A DNA stretch of 64,000 nucleotides from contig JANRJC010000013.1 in NCBI GenBank assembly GCA_033764335.1, positions 1-64,000 of the forward strand, in the 5' to 3' direction. Source of the stretch: JAGQVA01 sp033764335 (GTDB lineage: Bacteria; Bacteroidota; Bacteroidia; J057). Positions 18,497-26,254 of this stretch are shown one piece after another. The stretch's first letter is position 1, and the number at the start of each line of letters is the position of its first letter. The position numbers and the translations under genes are program-made. Under the pieces are notes generated by a model, which searched no databases, had not been told where the DNA came from, and was given only the letters and a program-made list of their open reading frames with translations.

Positions 18497-19270
18497 TTAA
18501 AAGTTAGTAGTAGTAATTAAAGCCAATTTTTGTTGAATATCGTGCAATTTATCCAACAAGAAATAATTCATATCAATCTTGGTTGGAAATCCTATGAAAG
18601 CGGTAAACTCCCAGGCTTCCAGCACATCTTTGGTTGGCACGGAATAAGGCAAAAATTCTGTATTGTCTGAGGCCAAAATCAGGTTTTTGTTTGCATCAAG
18701 CTCCCGAATAACTTTTTTAAAAACCAAACCCTCATTTCTAATAACAACGACATACCGTTGTCCGCTTTTCAAATCTCGTGCATGCTCAACGTATTTCCCG
18801 ATGACAATGTAGCCATCCTGTATAGGAGGCATAGAATCACCTTGTATTTCAAACGCCCGGTAGGTTCCTTCGGATAATTTAGGTAAATGAAAACGAGGTA
18901 GTTCTGAGATATAACTTGCCTCTTTCATCCCTGACAAATAACCTGCGATTGCTTTTGCAGGAACGAGTTCAATATTTGGTTTTTGATTTTCAGAGACAGT
19001 TATCGGTAGTATTCTAATATCATCAGAAAGAATATGATCTGTCTTTTCTGGAGTTTTCCAAAATAAAGGTGCCCCAATATCCTTTGTCAATAAATCATCT
19101 GTGCTAACCGCATAGTATTGAGCAATTTGCAAGAGTTGACTAGCAGGCGGCTCGGATTGTTCTGTTTCATAATTAGCATAGGTAGAGCGACTAACCCCCA
19201 ATATATTTGCAATATCAGTTTGAGATAGTCCCCTTTTTTTCCTCAAATACTTTAGGTTCGACTTAAGCAT
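18497..19270 (-). CDS. XRE-S24 (LexA/CI-like) transcriptional controller of the R-M operon
   Basis: I place the start at the ATG at 19270 (MLKSNLKYLRKKRG), giving 257 residues. A TTG six codons upstream falls inside the predicted −7 box. The N-terminal helix-turn-helix (about 1-60) has the XRE pattern LSQTDIANILGVSRSTYANYE. The C-terminal half is an S24 peptidase/repressor domain with the nucleophile Ser in GDSMPP (about 145) and the general-base Lys in LVFKKV (about 183). Such CI/LexA-like proteins repress until self-cleavage, usually after DNA damage. This one heads the R-M operon and is likely to autoregulate through the inverted repeat just upstream, which would tie restriction expression to stress or establishment. 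It is unlike the short C-proteins of classical R-M systems. Confidence 0.85.
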   Translation of the reverse strand: MLKSNLKYLRKKRGLSQTDIANILGVSRSTYANYETEQSEPPASQLLQIAQYYAVSTDDLLTKDIGAPLFWKTPEKTDHILSDDIRILPITVSENQKPNIELVPAKAIAGYLSGMKEASYISELPRFHLPKLSEGTYRAFEIQGDSMPPIQDGYIVIGKYVEHARDLKSGQRYVVVIRNEGLVFKKVIRELDANKNLILASDNTEFLPYSVPTKDVLEAWEFTAFIGFPTKIDMNYFLLDKLHDIQQKLALITTTNF

Positions 19271-19306
19271 TGACAGAATTTTAAGCAAATGTATGAAATC
19301 CTGTCA
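19271..19306 (-). promoter_or_regulatory. Inverted-repeat operator and −7 box of the R-M controller
   Basis: Arms TGACAGAATTTT (19271-19282) and GAAATCCTGTCA (19295-19306) are inverted repeats matching at 10 of 12 positions. Between and overlapping them, the minus strand reads TACATTTG (19286-19293), an exact TAnnTTTG −7 box. The left arm abuts the controller ATG at 19270. A repressor dimer bound here would cover the promoter, so autoregulation is the natural reading. Confidence 0.6.
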
Positions 19307-19445
19307 TTAATAGAAACGAGAAACGAAAAAATAGTTACTCAATTCAAAAGGAAAAAACAGACCGGAATGAACGTTTAATGTTTTCTAAGCAACCCTGCCG
19401 GCACTCATTTTTTGCGATCCTCCCATTTCCCCCTATATTCAGGGC

Positions 19446-21539
19446 ATGAAAAATCTTGCCATTTTCCTCGCTGCGGCACTGCTTTTTGCCTGCAATCAGA
19501 CTTCCGCTCCGGCTCCCTACGGGCCGCTTCCCTCGGAAGCTCACCTCGCCTGGCAGGCGATGGAGATGAATATGTTTGTTCACTTCAACATGAATACCTT
19601 CACCAATATGGAGTGGGGATACGGCGACGAACCACCATCCCGGTTTAATCCCTCCCAACTCGACTGCCGCCAGTGGGCGCGAATTGCCAAAGCCGCAGGC
19701 ATGAAGGGAATCATTCTCACCGCCAAACACCACGATGGCTTCTGTCTCTGGCCTTCTGAATATACTCAACATTCGGTGGAAAAGTCTCCCTGGAAAGAAG
19801 GCAAAGGCGACGTCGTGCGCGAACTCGCCGAAGCCTGCCGCGAATACGACCTCAAACTCGGCCTCTACCTTTCTCCCTGGGACCGCAACCACGCCGACTA
19901 TGGTACGGATAAATATATTGCAGACTTCCGCGGCCAGCTCCGCGAACTGCTGACTCAGTACGGCGACGTATTTGAAGTATGGTTTGACGGAGCCAATGGC
20001 GGCGACGGATATTACGGCGGCGCAAGAGAAGAGCGCAAAGTTGATCGCAAAACCTATTACGACTGGCCTACCAATTACGCGATTGTTGACTCGCTGATGC
20101 CTAATGCACTGATTTTCAGCGATGGCGGCCCCGGTGTGCGTTGGGTGGGAAATGAAGAAGGCTGGGCAAATGAGACCAATTGGTCTATTCTCCGCCGCGA
20201 TGAGGTTTGGCCGGGTTATCCCAACTACCAGGAATTGCGGTCAGGACATGAAGACGGCACACACTGGGTTCCGGCAGAATGTGACGTGTCCATCAGACCC
20301 GGTTGGTACTACCACCCTTACGAAGACCACAAAGTGCGCCCGCTCACCGAAATGGTGGATATTTACTACCACTCCGTCGGGCGCAACGGGCTGTTGCTGC
20401 TCAACTTCCCCGTTGACCAACGGGGGCTGATTCACCCCGCCGATTCGGCGCGGATTATAGAGTTATCGGAAGTCATTCGCAGAGATTTTGCCACCGATCT
20501 TGCCGCAGGGAAAAAGGTGGAAGCAAGTGCAACCCGCGGAAACAGCAGTAAATACGATGGCAATCAGGTTACCGACGGAAATACCGAAACTTATTGGGCG
20601 ACGGACGACGGCGTAACATCAGGTTCTCTGACCCTTGACCTCGGAAGCGAAACCGAATTTAACCGCGTAGTGTTGCAGGAGTATATTCGGTTGGGGCAAA
20701 GAGTGGATTCCTTCACGATAGAAGCAAAAGTTGGGGAAGAATGGAAAACGATCGCTACAGAAACAACAATTGGCTATAAACGAATCCTGCGTTTGCCCAA
20801 CACCCGCGCCTCACAAGTTCGGACAACGATCGTCTCAGCCAAAGCCTGTCCACTCATTTCAAACGTAGGTATTTATCATGCACCACAACTACTGGTCGAA
20901 CCCGAAATCAGCCGGGACAAAGCCGGGATGGTAACACTTAACGTTCCCGAAGCGGGAACCGAAGTATATTATAGCCTTGACGGAACGGAACCGACGACAT
21001 CCGCCATGCGTTATACCGCTCCATTTACCCTTACTACCCCGGCCACGCTAAAAGCCATTGCCCGCGATCCCGGCAACGACCAGAATAGTGCCGTCGCAAG
21101 TGCGAGGCTGGACATAGCAAAATCCGACTGGAAAGTTCTTGCTGTCAGCAGCGGAGACCTTACCACTGCCGAGAAAATGATTGATGACAATCCTCAGACC
21201 TGGTGGACTTCTGACAAACAGAAAACCCAGCCACAGGAAGTAATCCTTGATCTGGGTAAAATGTACAAGATCTCCGGATGTAGTTATTTGCCCATGCAGG
21301 ACCGGTGGATTGCCGGTGTAGTAACCAAATACGAATGGTATCTGAGCACCGATGGCAAAAATTGGGGCAAAGCCGTGGCCGCCGGAGAGTACAGCAATAT
21401 CAAAAACAACCCCATTTTACAGGAAGTGCCTGTCGTAGATCAGCAGGCACGTTTTGTAAAGTTTCGCTCACTAGCGGCGGCAGAAGGCGATCCGACGATG
21501 GCGATAGGAGAAATAGGCGTAAAAACAACGGAAGACTAA
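19446..21539 (+). CDS. Alpha-L-fucosidase (GH29) lipoprotein with carbohydrate-binding modules
   Basis: The protein has 697 residues. A lipoprotein signal ends at Cys16 (LLFAC). The GH29 barrel (about 25-345) shows MFVHFNMNTF, LTAKHHDGFCLW (about 92-102) and the catalytic nucleophile Asp181 in VWFDGA. An F5/8 type C (CBM32) domain follows (about 350-480), then a chitobiase/FN3-like segment (about 485-560; VYYSLDGTEPT), and a second F5/8 C domain (about 565-695). It should remove terminal alpha-L-fucose from glycans at the cell surface or in the periplasm. It stands alone, divergent from the R-M operon. The catalytic-domain call is firm. Which fucosyl linkage is cut is not readable. Confidence 0.9.
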   Translation: MKNLAIFLAAALLFACNQTSAPAPYGPLPSEAHLAWQAMEMNMFVHFNMNTFTNMEWGYGDEPPSRFNPSQLDCRQWARIAKAAGMKGIILTAKHHDGFCLWPSEYTQHSVEKSPWKEGKGDVVRELAEACREYDLKLGLYLSPWDRNHADYGTDKYIADFRGQLRELLTQYGDVFEVWFDGANGGDGYYGGAREERKVDRKTYYDWPTNYAIVDSLMPNALIFSDGGPGVRWVGNEEGWANETNWSILRRDEVWPGYPNYQELRSGHEDGTHWVPAECDVSIRPGWYYHPYEDHKVRPLTEMVDIYYHSVGRNGLLLLNFPVDQRGLIHPADSARIIELSEVIRRDFATDLAAGKKVEASATRGNSSKYDGNQVTDGNTETYWATDDGVTSGSLTLDLGSETEFNRVVLQEYIRLGQRVDSFTIEAKVGEEWKTIATETTIGYKRILRLPNTRASQVRTTIVSAKACPLISNVGIYHAPQLLVEPEISRDKAGMVTLNVPEAGTEVYYSLDGTEPTTSAMRYTAPFTLTTPATLKAIARDPGNDQNSAVASARLDIAKSDWKVLAVSSGDLTTAEKMIDDNPQTWWTSDKQKTQPQEVILDLGKMYKISGCSYLPMQDRWIAGVVTKYEWYLSTDGKNWGKAVAAGEYSNIKNNPILQEVPVVDQQARFVKFRSLAAAEGDPTMAIGEIGVKTTED

Positions 21540-21748
21540 CACTGTTTATGAGATAATCTGAAACCACACAGCTATTAGTATAAGAATACACGCTGGTAAA
21601 AATTTTCTTAAAGACTTGCAAATCAGTAGGATTTTATTCCGACATTCAGTAATATAGAGAAGAAATGTTTACTCTATTAGTGGGACATTTCTCTTTTTAT
21701 AAAGTTCGTACTGTCCAAACAAATTCATTAACCTAAACCTACGTCATT

Positions 21749-22126
21749 ATGAAAACTCTTACTAGCGCTGTACCGAAATACCTTTTTTCCTCGATCATGA
21801 TTATTTTTGGCTTGCTGCATTTTGTTGCGGCTTCAGCAATGGCCGGAGTAGTTCCCATTCCTGGGGGGATGTTTTGGGTATATTTTACAGGATTAGCTTT
21901 TATTGCAGCAGGGGTCAGTTTTATTATTAAAAAATATGATTACCTCGCGGGATTATTGCTGGCGGCAATGTTGCTGATTTTTATTCTAACCATAAAAGTT
22001 CCCATGATGATGAATGCAGCAGATCAGGCTACTATGCAGCATACCCTTTTAGACATCATGAAAGATTTATGTCTGATTTCCGGAGCGCTTATGTTTTCGA
22101 ATATTGCTTCGGAGAGGGCTAGTTGA
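21749..22126 (+). CDS. DoxX-like small membrane protein
   Basis: This 125-residue protein has four predicted membrane helices: about 10-30, 42-62, 66-84 and 102-120. The first helix reads FSSIMIIFGLLHFVA and the third is DYLAGLLLAAMLLIFILTI, as in the DoxX/SURF4-like family. Family members sit in the inner membrane with loosely defined redox or stress roles, and no substrate can be given. It stands alone and is followed by a strong bidirectional terminator. Confidence 0.65.
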   Translation: MKTLTSAVPKYLFSSIMIIFGLLHFVAASAMAGVVPIPGGMFWVYFTGLAFIAAGVSFIIKKYDYLAGLLLAAMLLIFILTIKVPMMMNAADQATMQHTLLDIMKDLCLISGALMFSNIASERAS

Positions 22127-22194
22127 AGTGTGTTGGGGAGATCAGAGGATTGATCAACTAATATATTTAGGCATTGTAATGCATGGTTGCTTTT

Positions 22195-22236
22195 ATAAAA
22201 AAACGCCGTAAAACCTTCGTGTTACGGCGTTTTTTG
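22195..22236. terminator. Bidirectional rho-independent terminator
   Basis: A perfect 10-bp stem AACGCCGTAA/TTACGGCGTT (22202-22211 and 22222-22231) is flanked by an A-run on the left and a T-run on the right. It can stop the DoxX gene on the plus strand and the decayed tRNA/GIY-YIG region on the minus strand. Confidence 0.85.
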
Positions 22237-22238
22237 CT

Positions 22239-22294
22239 CACCCTCTTGGACTTGAAGCGGACCTATCTGCCCAAGCAGATCAGCCGCTCTAACC
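22239..22294 (-). pseudogene. tRNA-Asn relic 1 with a palindrome in the anticodon arm
   Basis: The plus-strand text from 22239 matches the 3' half of the intact tRNA-Asn at 22583-22656 (CCTCTTGGACTTGAA, GGACCTA, CAGCCGCTCTAACC). The anticodon arm is replaced by the palindrome at 22265-22280, and the 5' half of the tRNA is missing. The decayed GIY-YIG gene runs into it instead. A terminator still follows on the minus strand, as for the intact tRNA. It cannot fold into a functional tRNA. Confidence 0.65.
22265..22280. repeat. Small palindrome, copy 1
   Basis: ATCTGC-CCAA-GCAGAT is a 6-bp perfect stem with a 4-nt loop. It lies at the position where the tRNA-Asn relic should have its anticodon loop. 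Related copies lie at 22699-22714 and 22911-22926. Confidence 0.7.
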
Positions 22295-22523
22295 CAAAAG
22301 CTCACCGAGCCATTTCCGCCCCGCACTACTTTTGAAATACTTTTCCCGCTTGATCGCCTCGAGTCGGGAATTCTTCAAAATGCACCAACTCCCAGGGGCC
22401 ACGCCCTTTGGTGTAAGGGCTAAAACCCGCGTTATGCGCGGCAACACGTGCTGCTAAATCTTGAGTGGAACCTTTGTAAAGAAAGCCTGTAGTAAGGCTC
22501 CTTAAAACGTATGCGTAGTACAT
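22289..22523 (-). pseudogene. Frameshifted GIY-YIG (URI-type) endonuclease
   Basis: From the ATG at 22523 the reading MYYAYVLRSL...LYKGST...RVAAHNAG is the short GIY-YIG domain of the URI family. The frame ends early (at 22326). A +1 shift near 22360-22365 continues with EAIKREKYFKSSAGRKWL, the conserved C-terminus of the family, and stops at 22289. One small indel has therefore split the gene. Such standalone GIY-YIG genes are often found beside tRNA genes in Bacteroidota. Here the 3' end lies inside a tRNA-Asn relic. It is probably non-functional unless the frameshift is a sequencing error. Confidence 0.8.
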
Positions 22524-22542
22524 GGTTATGGTTGTTTGCAAT

Positions 22543-22574
22543 AAAAAACGCCAAACAAATTTCTTTGTCTGGCG
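22543..22574 (-). terminator. Terminator downstream of tRNA-Asn
   Basis: On the minus strand a hairpin with CGCCA/TGGCG and an inner ACAAA/TTTGT stem (22549-22574, one mismatch) is followed by a run of six T (22543-22548). It lies just past the 3' end of the tRNA-Asn gene. Confidence 0.8.
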
Positions 22575-22582
22575 CTGAGTTG

Positions 22583-22656
22583 CTCCCCCTCTTGGACTTG
22601 AACCAAGGACCTACTGATTAACAGTCAGCCGCTCTAACCAACTGAGCTAAGGAGGA
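22583..22656 (-). tRNA. tRNA-Asn (anticodon GTT)
   Basis: The minus strand folds into a 74-nt cloverleaf. The acceptor stem is TCCTCCT/AGGGGGA with one G-T pair and discriminator G. The D arm is GCTCAGTTGGTTAGAGC. The anticodon stem is GCTGA/TCAGT with loop CTGTTAA (anticodon GTT), and the T-loop is GGTTCAAGTCC. The terminal CCA is not encoded. It is the only intact member of a decayed three-copy cluster. Confidence 0.95.
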
Positions 22657-22684
22657 GTATATTTGAGAACAATCCTTATTTCTT

Positions 22685-22745
22685 GAACTAGAGGACCTAT
22701 CTGCCTAAGCAGATTAGCCGCTTTAGCCAACTGAGCTAAGGAGGA
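22685..22745 (-). pseudogene. tRNA-Asn relic 2 with a palindrome in the anticodon arm
   Basis: The minus strand keeps the 5' acceptor strand and D arm of the tRNA-Asn (TCCTCCTTAGCTCAGTTGG) almost intact. It then carries the palindrome of 22699-22714 instead of the anticodon loop. The T arm is degenerate and the 3' acceptor strand is absent. It lies directly upstream of the working tRNA-Asn, so it is a decayed tandem copy. Confidence 0.7.
22699..22714. repeat. Small palindrome, copy 2
   Basis: ATCTGC-CTAA-GCAGAT differs from copy 1 by one loop base. It occupies the same place in a second tRNA-Asn relic. Confidence 0.7.
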
Positions 22746-22905
22746 GTTTCAAAATGTTTGGCAAAGTAAAGGGGTTGATGGGTAAAAAACAATTTTTTTT
22801 GAAAAAATATGAACAAGTGCATTGGTTCGTGCGGGTTTTAAATTAATGTTTATCCATCACTTCGAACCAATCTTTTCTATTCTCGGGATATTGGTTTGTA
22901 AAAGC

Positions 22906-22930
22906 AGCTAGTCTGCTTAGGCAGACAGCT
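22906..22930. repeat. Small palindrome, copy 3, outside a tRNA
   Basis: GTCTGC-TTAG-GCAGAC (22911-22926) has the same core TCTGC(Y)TARGCAGA as the copies in the tRNA relics. It is extended by AGCT on both sides. It sits in the roughly 260-bp intergenic stretch before the class V aminotransferase. I see no other feature in that stretch. Confidence 0.65.
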
Positions 22931-23007
22931 TCATATTTATTCAATTTCCTATGGAAAAATAGCTTCAGATACTGTTTTTTGCGTTATAAAAGAAAACCAT
23001 TACACTT

Positions 23008-24435
23008 ATGGTTCCTATTCAACATACTCTTAAAACCGGCTCTGCAAACTACGAAAGATTCATCACCCGGTTTCCGCAGTTTGAAGAAACAGCTATTCTG
23101 GACGAACTACGGCACACCGATTATAGCAGACTAGATGAACAGGAGCAGGTATATCTCGACTTTACCGGCGGTAATCTGTATGCTCTTCGTCAGATTGAGC
23201 AGCACCACCAATTATTAAGGGAGCATGTATTCGGAAACCCGCATTCCTCCAACCCCACTTCCATGCTCTCCACAAAGTTGGTAGAGGAAGCCCGTGAATA
23301 TGTCCTCCGCTACTTCCAAGCAAAGGATGATTATGTCTGCATTTTTACTCCCAATGCTTCGGGTGCGCTTAAAATCGTGGGTGAATGTTATCCCTTTGAT
23401 CAAAATGCACAATTTCTTCTGACTTTCGACAATCACAACTCCGTCAATGGTATTAGGGAGTTTGCAAGAAACAAAGGGGCTGAAACGACTTATTGCGGGT
23501 TGAATATTGAAACCCTGAGAATAAACGAAGAGGAAGTATTTGAAAAATTGTCTGCTTTCCCCGAAAAGGAAAACAAACTCTTTGCCTTTCCTGCCCAATC
23601 CAATGTTTCCGGCGTAAAACACCTGCTCGACTGGATTGAATATGCACAGCTTAAGGGTTGGGATGTATTACTTGATGCTGCCGCTTTTGTACCTTCTGAC
23701 AGGCTGGATCTGTCTGTATATAAACCTGACTTTGTATCTATATCTTTTTACAAAATCTTTGGCTATCCTACCGGACTCGGTTGTCTGCTGGTGCGAAAGC
23801 CGGTCTGGAAAAAGCTGAAAAAACCCTGGTTTGCTGGTGGTACGGTAACATTGGCATCGGTCATTGCCGACAGCTTCTTTCTCGATCACAGCCATGCCAA
23901 ATTTGAAGATGGAACTATCAACTACCTGGACATTCCCGCTATTAAAATCGGACTTGAATACATAGATTCCATCGGAATTGAAACCATCAAAACCCGTGTC
24001 CTCAGTCTTACCGGATGGCTATTGGAAGAATTGCCCAAAATCACCCACAGCAACGGGCTGCCCGTTGTACACATCTTTGGTCCAAAAGATCTGAGACAAA
24101 GAGGCGGTACCATTATTATGAATTTTTTTGACAGTGAAGGAAATGTATATCCCTTCGAAGAGGTAGAAAAAAAAGCCAACTCTCTCGACATATCTATCCG
24201 TACCGGCTGTTTCTGCAATCCGGGGATTGATGAAATCAACAACTGCCTGACAACAGATGAACTGGCGCAGTACTTCCACAGCCATGAGTCGGGAAATTAT
24301 TACGACATGATTGCCACCATCGGCAAGATGCGAGGAGCGGTCAGAATATCTGTCGGGCTTATATCCAACTTTGCCGACATCGAAATCTTCATCAATTTTG
24401 TCAGAAGTTTTGCAAATAAATCTGCCAGAGCATAA
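23008..24435 (+). CDS. Class V PLP aminotransferase, molybdenum-cofactor-sulfurase-like
   Basis: This is a 475-residue cysteine desulfurase-fold protein. The PLP-binding Lys is about 248 in ISFYKIFGYPTGLG, a signature shared with the N-terminal domain of Mo-cofactor sulfurases rather than with IscS or SufS. Upstream are FTPNASGALKIV (phosphate cup) and LLDAAAFVPSDRLDLS. The C-terminal region has ISIRTGCFCNPG, with a Cys in the place expected for the sulfur-accepting loop. It has no MOSC domain, so it is the aminotransferase part alone. It may mobilise sulfur from cysteine for a cofactor or thiolate. No partner gene is adjacent. A hairpin terminator follows. Confidence 0.75.
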   Translation: MVPIQHTLKTGSANYERFITRFPQFEETAILDELRHTDYSRLDEQEQVYLDFTGGNLYALRQIEQHHQLLREHVFGNPHSSNPTSMLSTKLVEEAREYVLRYFQAKDDYVCIFTPNASGALKIVGECYPFDQNAQFLLTFDNHNSVNGIREFARNKGAETTYCGLNIETLRINEEEVFEKLSAFPEKENKLFAFPAQSNVSGVKHLLDWIEYAQLKGWDVLLDAAAFVPSDRLDLSVYKPDFVSISFYKIFGYPTGLGCLLVRKPVWKKLKKPWFAGGTVTLASVIADSFFLDHSHAKFEDGTINYLDIPAIKIGLEYIDSIGIETIKTRVLSLTGWLLEELPKITHSNGLPVVHIFGPKDLRQRGGTIIMNFFDSEGNVYPFEEVEKKANSLDISIRTGCFCNPGIDEINNCLTTDELAQYFHSHESGNYYDMIATIGKMRGAVRISVGLISNFADIEIFINFVRSFANKSARA

Positions 24436-24441
24436 AAAAGT

Positions 24442-24465
24442 ACCGGCGCATCTTCATGCGCCGGT
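24442..24465 (+). terminator. Terminator hairpin after the aminotransferase gene
   Basis: A perfect 10-bp stem ACCGGCGCAT/ATGCGCCGGT with loop CTTC begins 6 bases after the stop codon. The following T-run is weak (TTGCTTTA). Confidence 0.7.
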
Positions 24466-24562
24466 TTGCTTTATCAACTGTAACTATGGAAAATGGTAAC
24501 TACTACTACTATACCTGATTAACGGTTCTGTACAAAGATAACAGCTTAAACCTACCCCGGAG

Positions 24563-24599
24563 GTTAATACTCCGTTAAAGTCTGTTAAGGAAACGTTAA
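24563..24599 (+). promoter_or_regulatory. Four phased GTTAA repeats upstream of the two-component operon
   Basis: GTTAA occurs at 24563, 24574, 24584 and 24595, a spacing of 11, 10 and 11 bases. All copies therefore lie on the same face of the helix. They precede the −7 box at 24627-24634. Tandem direct repeats at helical spacing are the usual binding pattern of OmpR-family regulators, so autoregulation by the response regulator encoded downstream is likely. Confidence 0.55.
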
Positions 24600-24626
24600 T
24601 ACTTCGACACGTTGAATCCTGTGTAT

Positions 24627-24634
24627 TATCTTTG
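24627..24634 (+). promoter_or_regulatory. −7 promoter box of the histidine kinase operon
   Basis: TATCTTTG matches TAnnTTTG exactly and ends 1 base before the kinase ATG at 24636. If used, the transcript would start at or inside the start codon region. That points to a leaderless mRNA or a start further downstream. Confidence 0.45.
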
Positions 24635-24635
24635 A

Positions 24636-26252
24636 ATGGTGCAGAATTACCGTATTCATATTATTATCGGATTGATGACCCTCGCGCTTTTCGGAATCGT
24701 GGGGTTGCAGGTTTTTCAAATACGTAAAGCCATACGCATTAGTGAAGACAGCTTTCAGGTCAGTGTCAATGATGCCCTAAATCGGCTGGTGGATATTTTG
24801 TACAGTGAGGAAATCAAAACCAATTTTATCCGCGTTTCACGCGCAATGGAGGTAGGCTACGCCGACCCGTTGAAAGATTCTCTCCAGACCCAAATTCCGG
24901 AACCTCAAGTATTGCAAACGATCAAAGGAGATGCCGACTATCTTTCAGCCCCTAAGCCGCGTCGGGTGCGAATCCGGGACAGTGTAGCGATCGTGACCGA
25001 ACAGGAAACTTTCGTAACCGGCGGAGATTCCGCTTTCCTTCGCGATGGTGAGCAGTCTTATACGTTTTATGCCGATGGGAAAAATGGTTCGATAAAAGAC
25101 CTCAAACTAGAGATGAGTGGCCCGCGCAAAGTAGTAGAACTGATGAGCCAGACTCTTGACGGATTAAACACTTTTCATCTGAATATTGCAGAAAGAATTG
25201 ATTCCATGCAACTGGATACGATACTGCGGCAGACCCTTCAGGATGAAGGGATTTATCAGAATTTTAAATTCCAGGTAGGAGGCACGGCAGCAGAAGCAGG
25301 TTTTCTTTTTCGGCAAAATGACATCCCAACCGAAGAATTTCTCCAATCACGCCACAAGATATTATTGTTCCCTTATTCGCGAATAGGGGAGCAGAATTTT
25401 TTATATGTCATTTTTCCCAACCGGGGAATCTATGCTCTTCGGTCGGTATGGTTTCAAATGATGGCCTCTCTGCTTTTCAGCGGGATTATGCTCTTTAGTT
25501 TTGCCCTGACGCTTCGCACTATTTTCCGCCAGAAAAAACTCTCAGAGATGAAAAATGATTTTATCAACAATATGACCCATGAGTTGAAAACGCCCATTGC
25601 TACTATTTCGCTTGCGGCTGACTCACTCAACAACCCTGCGGTTCGCAATAATAATTCCATGGCTGACCGCTATATTGCCATTATTAAAGAAGAAAACCAA
25701 CGAATGAACCGCCAGGTTGAGCGGGTATTACAGGCAGCCCGATTTGATCGGGGCGAAATTCACCTCAAGCCGGAGACTATGGATATCCATGAGGTTATTC
25801 TTCAGGCTGTAAATAATATACGGTTGCAGGTTCAAAATCGCGAAGGGAAAATATATACCAATTTACTCGCACAGAATTATTTGATTACAGCGGATAAAGT
25901 CCATATTGCCAATGTAATTTACAATCTTCTGGATAATGCGGCAAAGTATAGCCCCGATTCACCGATGATTACCGTAACTACCAAAAACCAGGGTAACCGC
26001 CTTCTGATCCGAGTCAAAGACAAAGGAAAAGGTATAGCTAAAGCTGATCAGCAGAGGATTTTTGAGCGATTTTACCGGGTGTCAACCGGCGACCTGCATG
26101 AAGTAAAAGGTTTTGGATTGGGATTGAGTTACGTTAAGGAAATTGTAGAAGCCCACGACGGTAATGTTTCAGTAGAATCTGCTCTCGGAAAAGGCAGTAC
26201 ATTTCAGGTAATTCTTCCCCTTTCCACGGATTCATTCGATAAAAAATCGTAG
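24636..26252 (+). CDS. Membrane sensor histidine kinase (RprX-like)
   Basis: This 538-residue protein has a first membrane helix at about 8-28, a periplasmic sensor region (about 30-270) and a second membrane helix (about 272-294). The HisKA domain holds the phospho-accepting His about 315 in NNMTHELKTP. The HATPase domain shows N-box NVIYNLLDNAAKYS, G1 DKGKGI and G2 GFGLGLSYV. It phosphorylates the response regulator encoded 3 bp downstream. The architecture and neighbour resemble the Bacteroides RprX/RprY pair, and the resemblance is by layout only. No PAS or HAMP domain is seen between helix and HisKA. The stimulus is unknown. Confidence 0.9.
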   Translation: MVQNYRIHIIIGLMTLALFGIVGLQVFQIRKAIRISEDSFQVSVNDALNRLVDILYSEEIKTNFIRVSRAMEVGYADPLKDSLQTQIPEPQVLQTIKGDADYLSAPKPRRVRIRDSVAIVTEQETFVTGGDSAFLRDGEQSYTFYADGKNGSIKDLKLEMSGPRKVVELMSQTLDGLNTFHLNIAERIDSMQLDTILRQTLQDEGIYQNFKFQVGGTAAEAGFLFRQNDIPTEEFLQSRHKILLFPYSRIGEQNFLYVIFPNRGIYALRSVWFQMMASLLFSGIMLFSFALTLRTIFRQKKLSEMKNDFINNMTHELKTPIATISLAADSLNNPAVRNNNSMADRYIAIIKEENQRMNRQVERVLQAARFDRGEIHLKPETMDIHEVILQAVNNIRLQVQNREGKIYTNLLAQNYLITADKVHIANVIYNLLDNAAKYSPDSPMITVTTKNQGNRLLIRVKDKGKGIAKADQQRIFERFYRVSTGDLHEVKGFGLGLSYVKEIVEAHDGNVSVESALGKGSTFQVILPLSTDSFDKKS

Positions 26253-26254
26253 TT

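Noticed and set aside
22265..22280. tRNA-Pro-like anticodon arm in the relic
   Set aside because: The loop CTTGGG has six bases instead of seven and the stem is a symmetrical palindrome that recurs outside tRNAs.
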